A stretch of DNA of 9,171 nt, taken from positions 1-9,171 of the forward strand of contig DATJHM010000011.1 in NCBI GenBank assembly GCA_035493895.1, given 5' to 3'. The notes beneath the pieces are model-generated. The model was not told where the DNA came from. It made no database searches and saw only the letters and a program-made list of their open reading frames with translations. Position numbers and translations under genes: made by a program. Positions 5,889 to 9,171 of the stretch are shown one piece after another. The DNA comes from DATJHM01 sp035493895 (GTDB lineage: Bacteria; Chloroflexota; Ktedonobacteria; Ktedonobacterales; Ktedonobacteraceae). Every line of letters starts with the position of its first letter. Positions within the stretch are counted from its first letter, which is position 1.

Positions 5889-6719
5889 ATGAATATACAT
5901 ACGCTATTTTTTCACATTCATTATTGCAGTGGCAGAAAATTTACTTCATCTGGAGGATATACCAGGAAAATCACCCGAACACTTCAACACCATGAGCTCA
6001 TTTTTGTGAGCGGGGGGAAGGGGAGTGTGCTTATTGAAAAGAAACGATATCAGATTAAAGAAGGCATGCTCTTCTACATTCGTCCCGATGTACTCCATTC
6101 TATAGAGCGAGATATAGAAGACCCGGCATCTTTTCTCACGGTACATTTCAGTTATGCGCGTGTGCACTTCAATGATAATAAATGGGATATTACAGACGAA
6201 GCAGAAATACTCCCATTGGTCCCAGGACAAGAATTACAGGATTATTATGCCATTGAGGATATATTTAAGAAATTAGTCGATAGTTGGAATGCAAAACTTC
6301 CAGGCTATGAGTTTCTTAGCAGGACCCTGTTTCAGCAATTACTGATTGCAATTGCGCACAATAGAAAAAAGCAAAACCAGAATTATGCCATCTCCTTAAA
6401 GGTCGAGAAGATCATTCAGTACATGCATCAAAATATACAGCATAAAGTGACATTGACTGAATTGTCAGAAATGGTGCATTTGTCACCTTTTTATCTTTCG
6501 AAGTCTTTTAAAAATACTACAGGCTATTCTATCATTGAATATTTTAATAAAATAAAAATTGATAAAGCCAAAGAACTTATGATTGAAGGTAATAAAAAAG
6601 TAAAAGAAGTAGCGCAGGTGCTTGGATTTAGCGATGAATTTTATTTTAGCAGAATGTTTAAAAGAATTGAAGGAATAAGCCCTTCAGAATATGCCAGCAA
6701 AAATGTCCATGGAGTTTAA
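5889..6719 (+). CDS. AraC-family transcriptional regulator
   Basis: A 276-aa DNA-binding regulator with an N-terminal cupin-like ligand or dimerisation region (about 30-90, including IRPDVLHSIE) and a C-terminal AraC-type double helix-turn-helix. The first helix-turn-helix is about 188-208 (LTELSEMVHLSPFYLSKSF) and the second about 238-258. The signature runs through VAQVLGFSDEFYFSRMFKR and ends at GISPSEY. The cupin-AraC layout usually senses a small molecule. AGAGGG lies five bases before the ATG. The gene is lysine- and asparagine-rich and very AT-rich: line 6541-6600 has 11 G/C in 60 by hand count, against 33 in 60 at 5221-5280. This fits transfer from a low-GC donor such as a Bacillota. 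It precedes an exporter gene on the same strand by 97 bp, so it may control that exporter; the ligand is unknown. Confidence 0.9.
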   Translation: MNIHTLFFHIHYCSGRKFTSSGGYTRKITRTLQHHELIFVSGGKGSVLIEKKRYQIKEGMLFYIRPDVLHSIERDIEDPASFLTVHFSYARVHFNDNKWDITDEAEILPLVPGQELQDYYAIEDIFKKLVDSWNAKLPGYEFLSRTLFQQLLIAIAHNRKKQNQNYAISLKVEKIIQYMHQNIQHKVTLTELSEMVHLSPFYLSKSFKNTTGYSIIEYFNKIKIDKAKELMIEGNKKVKEVAQVLGFSDEFYFSRMFKRIEGISPSEYASKNVHGV

Positions 6720-6797
6720 TATAATGCATGGTGTTAAGCCGGTCCGCAGGTTACGATAGTATTGTTAATTCTACATGTACAATACTAGCTGGAGAGC

Positions 6798-6817
6798 AAA
6801 AGGAAGGCTTATCATTA
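6798..6817 (+). promoter_or_regulatory. Ribosome site fixing the exporter start
   Basis: AAAGGAAGG at 6798-6806 lies ten bases before the ATG at 6817. The in-frame ATG at 6775 would add 14 residues unlike the family N-terminus and has no comparable site. The protein from 6817 begins MPIWKRNLLV, which matches how MdtG-type exporters begin (WKRNL). Confidence 0.7.
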
Positions 6818-8115
6818 TGCCGATTTGGAAAAGGAATTTACTCGTTTGCTGGTTTGGGATGTTTGTAACCGGTGTGGGAATGAGCCAGCTTGCGCCGGTC
6901 TTGCCGCTATATATAAGGCATCTTGGAGTCGATAATACCGCTTTAATTGAACAATTTTCAGGATTTGCGTTTGGTATTACCTACATCATTTCAGCTATTT
7001 TCTCACCTATCTGGGGTCAGGCTGCGGACAAATATGGACGAAAATCAATGCTCTTGCGGGCAAGCCTTGGTATGGCCGTAGTTATATTCTGTATGGGTTT
7101 TGCGCAGAACGTCTATGAACTGATCGGATTAAGATTATTGCAGGGAGTGATCACAGGGTATGGTACAGCCTGTACCACATTGATTGCCACGCAGACGGAT
7201 AGGGAACACGCGGGATGGGCTTTAGGGACACTTTCAACGGCAAGTATTGCAGGCGCTTTGCTTGGGCCAATCATTGGCGGTTCTATAGAAGAAAGCCTCG
7301 GTTTGCAAAATGTATTTTTCATCACAGGTGCACTGATGCTGATTGCATTTATTGCCACTGCTTTCTTTGTGCAGGAATCTTTTACGCGTCAAGAAGGTAA
7401 AAAGACGCTGAGTGTCAGGGAGATATGGAACCTTGTGCCTGAAAAAAGCCTGACAATTATCTTACTTGTGACCTTTTTTATCTTAACGCTGGCGTTATAT
7501 TCTATTGAGCCGATCATCACCGTATACGTTACCCAGATCTCCCAAAATACCGATCATGTTGCGCTGTTAGCCGGAATGGCATTCTCGGCCTCGGGTCTGG
7601 CAAATATCATCGCCGCGCCAAGACTGGGGAAACTTTCTGATAAGATAGGCGCACAGAAGGTGATATTAGTAGCACTTATAGTAGCAGGGATTATTTTTAT
7701 ACCACAAGCATTTGTGCAAAATCCCTGGCAGTTAATGGGGCTACGCTTTTTATTAGGATTAGCAACGGCAGGATTGAATCCGTCTGTGAATATTCTTGTG
7801 AAGAGAATTACGCCAGATTCTCTTACCGGCAGAGTTTTTGGTCTGAGCATGTCGGCAGCATATTTAGGGGTATTTGGAGGTTCGGTTTTAGGCGGACAGG
7901 TGGCAGCCTCTCTGGGTATCAGATATGTGTTTTTTATTACCAGTGCATTGTTACTGATTAATGCAGTGTTTGTTTATTTTAAGGTATATAGAAAACTTAA
8001 CATAAACGAACAGGCACGACACAAAAAAGTGGGGGAGGAGGAATCGGCAGAAAGCGTGAGCGATACGCATCAACCAGTGAATGGTTCAGATGCCATTACG
8101 CGGGTCAACGGATAG
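6817..8115 (+). CDS. MdtG-like MFS drug exporter
   Basis: A 432-aa inner-membrane transporter with about 12 predicted hydrophobic segments, closely resembling the proton-driven multidrug exporter MdtG (408 aa in E. coli) of the DHA1 family. Shared features are the start WKRNLLV, loop motif A GQAADKYGRKSMLL (67-80), the stretch GWALGTLSTASIAGALLGP (133-151) that includes antiporter motif C, a second motif A-like loop GKLSDKIGAQK (271-281), and LRFLLG near 309. It likely exports drugs or other amphipathic compounds. The last 40 residues (about 393-432) form a hydrophilic tail beyond the usual end, and their DNA is more GC-rich than the rest. The gene is moderately AT-rich and follows the AraC-type regulator with a 97-bp gap. 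The actual substrate cannot be inferred. Confidence 0.88.
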   Translation: MPIWKRNLLVCWFGMFVTGVGMSQLAPVLPLYIRHLGVDNTALIEQFSGFAFGITYIISAIFSPIWGQAADKYGRKSMLLRASLGMAVVIFCMGFAQNVYELIGLRLLQGVITGYGTACTTLIATQTDREHAGWALGTLSTASIAGALLGPIIGGSIEESLGLQNVFFITGALMLIAFIATAFFVQESFTRQEGKKTLSVREIWNLVPEKSLTIILLVTFFILTLALYSIEPIITVYVTQISQNTDHVALLAGMAFSASGLANIIAAPRLGKLSDKIGAQKVILVALIVAGIIFIPQAFVQNPWQLMGLRFLLGLATAGLNPSVNILVKRITPDSLTGRVFGLSMSAAYLGVFGGSVLGGQVAASLGIRYVFFITSALLLINAVFVYFKVYRKLNINEQARHKKVGEEESAESVSDTHQPVNGSDAITRVNG

Positions 8116-8130
8116 CCGCGTGGGTCGGTA

Positions 8131-8223
8131 GGGTTGCATGGGATGGTATAAAACACATCCCCTACCTGCAATGGCAAGCTGAGAGGGGCAATCGTGTCAC
8201 GCGGGATCGGTAGGAAGCGCGAT
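8131..8223. repeat. One-ended copy of the 5541-5709 element
   Basis: These 93 bp are homologous, without gaps, to the reverse complement of 5617-5709. The terminal arm 8131-8168 matches the left arm 5541-5578 at 36 of 38 positions, and the interior from CAATGGCAA to GGAAGCGCGAT is also conserved. The second inverted end is missing. The copy begins 15 bp after the exporter stop. Its 3' edge runs into a small stem, CGATCCCT (8220-8227) against AGGGATCG (8235-8242), which leads directly into the next hairpin repeat. Confidence 0.85.
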
Positions 8224-8235
8224 CCCTGGGCGAGA

Positions 8236-8292
8236 GGGATCGTGCGAGTTCGCGGACGCCATTCCGCTGCGGCTTCATGGCGTCCCTACTGG
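8236..8292. repeat. Hairpin repeat family, copy 4 (57 bp)
   Basis: The core is a perfect 9-bp stem, GGACGCCAT (8254-8262) and ATGGCGTCC (8277-8285), with a 14-nt loop. The whole 57 bp recurs at 8922-8978 with two differences. Flanks GTGCGAGTTC and CTACTGG are shared with the copies at 280 and 362. The stop codon and last few codons of the minus-strand MFS remnant fall inside this repeat. Confidence 0.88.
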
Positions 8293-8625
8293 TTTATTCT
8301 CGTAGTTGCGCACGGGCGAGAGGAATAGGATAACGAAGCCCAGTTGTATGCCGAGGGCTCCAATGAAAAGCGGGATCTGGAGACCAGCTATCGTGCCAAT
8401 GATGCCAGCGAGAAAAGCTCCGACAGGGTTCGTGCACTGGGCAATAAAGCGCATGGTACCGTTGACACGTCCCTGTAGGCGATCAGGCGTGATCATCTGT
8501 CGTAAACTTAACTGATTAATGGCGGTGACTGGTCCGGCAAAGGTTGCGATGATTTTTGAGGCAATGAGGAGAAAGCCTGAGAAAATTTTTATGCCGCCAG
8601 AGACTTTTGTGTTCAGGTTGTTCCG
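8275..8625 (-). pseudogene. C-terminal remnant of an MFS_3-type transporter
   Basis: On the minus strand the frame opens just after an in-frame TAA (8628-8626) and reads about 116 codons to a TGA at 8275. It encodes only the last part of a major facilitator protein: a hydrophobic segment around FLLIASKIIATFAGPVTAIN, the conserved loop LSLRQMITPDRLQGRVN, then two more membrane segments. The loop is typical of the MFS_3 / enterobactin-exporter-like group, not of the MdtG-like neighbour. The only in-frame ATG (8496) would give 73 residues starting mid-domain. No N-terminal three-quarters is detectable upstream, where the DNA becomes AT-rich and unlike a transporter. The final residues come from the hairpin repeat at 8236-8292. 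I call it a 5'-truncated pseudogene. Confidence 0.75.
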
Positions 8626-8628
8626 TTA

Positions 8629-8921
8629 CTTCCTGTTCAGGAGCACCTTGTAACTGCATGCTTTTTACTTTCCATCCTTATTTTTACTCTTTCCTTCACT
8701 GAGAATGCATTTTGCCTGTAAGAGTATCAACAAGCGAGCTTCGCCGATAATACATACTATACAATAAATTTGACATAATGTGATATATTTTCCAGGTAGC
8801 TACTATAATTTCTTTATTGATGGAAAAGTTTGTAGTAGTTATTTAAACTTTATGGCGCACGTTTTTTGTGAGGTAAGCGAAATAGAGGGAAGAGGTGGCA
8901 CGTCACGTCTGAAGAATGAGC
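8629..8921. other. AT-rich non-coding stretch
   Basis: No gene is supported. The region is AT-rich, especially 8740-8850, and contains promoter-like fragments (TTGACA at 8770-8775, TATAAT at 8804-8809), but these are 28 bp apart and do not form a standard promoter. The plus-strand frame starting with GTG at 8780 reads into the next hairpin repeat and shows no protein features. It may be what remains of the 5' part and upstream region of the broken transporter, or unrelated inserted DNA. Confidence 0.5.
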
Positions 8922-8978
8922 GGGATCGTGCGAGTTCCCGGACGCCATTCCGCTGCGACTTCATGGCGTCCCTACTGG
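8922..8978. repeat. Hairpin repeat family, copy 5 (57 bp)
   Basis: This copy matches 8236-8292 at 55 of 57 positions, in the same orientation and 686 bp away. It keeps the perfect stem GGACGCCAT (8940-8948) / ATGGCGTCC (8963-8971). Its right flank CTACTGGCCTGGGG resembles that of the copy at 280 (CTACTGGGCCTGGGG), linking the two subtypes. Together with the 8236 copy it brackets the MFS remnant. Confidence 0.88.
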
Positions 8979-9089
8979 CCTGGGGAGTGGCCCAAACGTG
9001 GGTCATGACGTTTGGAGAAGGAAGCGGGGGCTTTCTTTTGCGGGTCTATCTCGCGCACCCTCATCGATAAACATTGAATTATCCTCATT

Positions 9090-9121
9090 TTTTCATTATC
9101 ATTAAAGAATGAGCATGAAAA
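9090..9121. promoter_or_regulatory. 32-bp interrupted palindrome near right edge
   Basis: TTTTCAT (9090-9096) faces ATGAAAA (9115-9121) and, inside it, TCATT (9099-9103) faces AATGA (9108-9112) across AAAG; only the two bases between these arms do not pair. Twelve of fourteen possible pairs form. It is AT-rich and could be an operator for a gene that begins near 9132 and runs off the window, or a hairpin. Frames from ATG 9128 and ATG 9132 both stay open to the edge, but neither has a clear ribosome site, so no gene is called. Confidence 0.5.
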
Positions 9122-9171
9122 CGACATATGCATGAACGATACCATCGTAACTCTCCTGCGGCTAACAATGG

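Noticed and set aside
8770..8809. Promoter from TTGACA and TATAAT
   Set aside because: The boxes are 28 bp apart, too far for a normal sigma-70 promoter, and no gene follows.
8780..9070. Plus-strand 96-codon frame starting with GTG
   Set aside because: Half of it is the hairpin repeat at 8922-8978, the start lacks a ribosome site and no protein family is recognisable.
9128..9171. Partial gene starting at ATG 9128 or 9132
   Set aside because: Fewer than 15 codons are visible, two frames are equally open and there is no clear ribosome site.

Overview
The window looks like a piece of a mid-to-high GC bacterial chromosome with many short interspersed palindromic repeats. The best guess, held loosely, is a soil bacterium of the Ktedonobacteria type (Chloroflexota). 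That rests on general gene style and on the repeat-rich intergenic DNA, not on a marker gene.

Left part (434-3585, minus strand): a compact four-gene operon for urate catabolism. In transcription order it is OHCU decarboxylase (uraD), urate oxidase, 5-hydroxyisourate hydrolase (HIUase) and a zinc allantoate amidohydrolase of the AllC type. The first three take urate to (S)-allantoin and the last opens allantoate. Allantoinase, the step between them, is not in the window. The control region (3586-4114) holds an exact 37-bp-period tandem array just upstream of uraD, candidate divergent promoters and a leader hairpin.

Middle (4115-5500, plus strand): a complete ATZ/TRZ (COG0402-like) metal-dependent aminohydrolase, transcribed away from the urate operon. 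It keeps every expected metal and catalytic residue and probably deaminates a purine, pterin or triazine-like ring. The exact substrate cannot be read from the sequence.

Right part (5501-8300): an AT-rich AraC-family regulator and an MdtG-like MFS exporter, both plus strand and Bacillota-like in composition. They are bracketed by related repeats: a 169-bp element with 38-bp inverted ends at 5541-5709, and a one-ended copy at 8131-8223 that begins 15 bp after the exporter stop. This looks like a horizontally acquired resistance or efflux cassette.

Right end (8275-9171): the C-terminal remnant of a second, unrelated MFS transporter on the minus strand, lying between two nearly identical 57-bp hairpin repeats. 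AT-rich non-coding DNA and a 32-bp interrupted palindrome follow. At least five copies of a hairpin repeat family (280, 362, 5836, 8236, 8922) are scattered over the window. No RNA gene, CRISPR array or transposase was seen. The most notable unexplained signals are the repeats: the in-phase array at the urate promoter, the element bracketing the AraC/MFS cassette, and hairpins whose stems differ while staying self-complementary.
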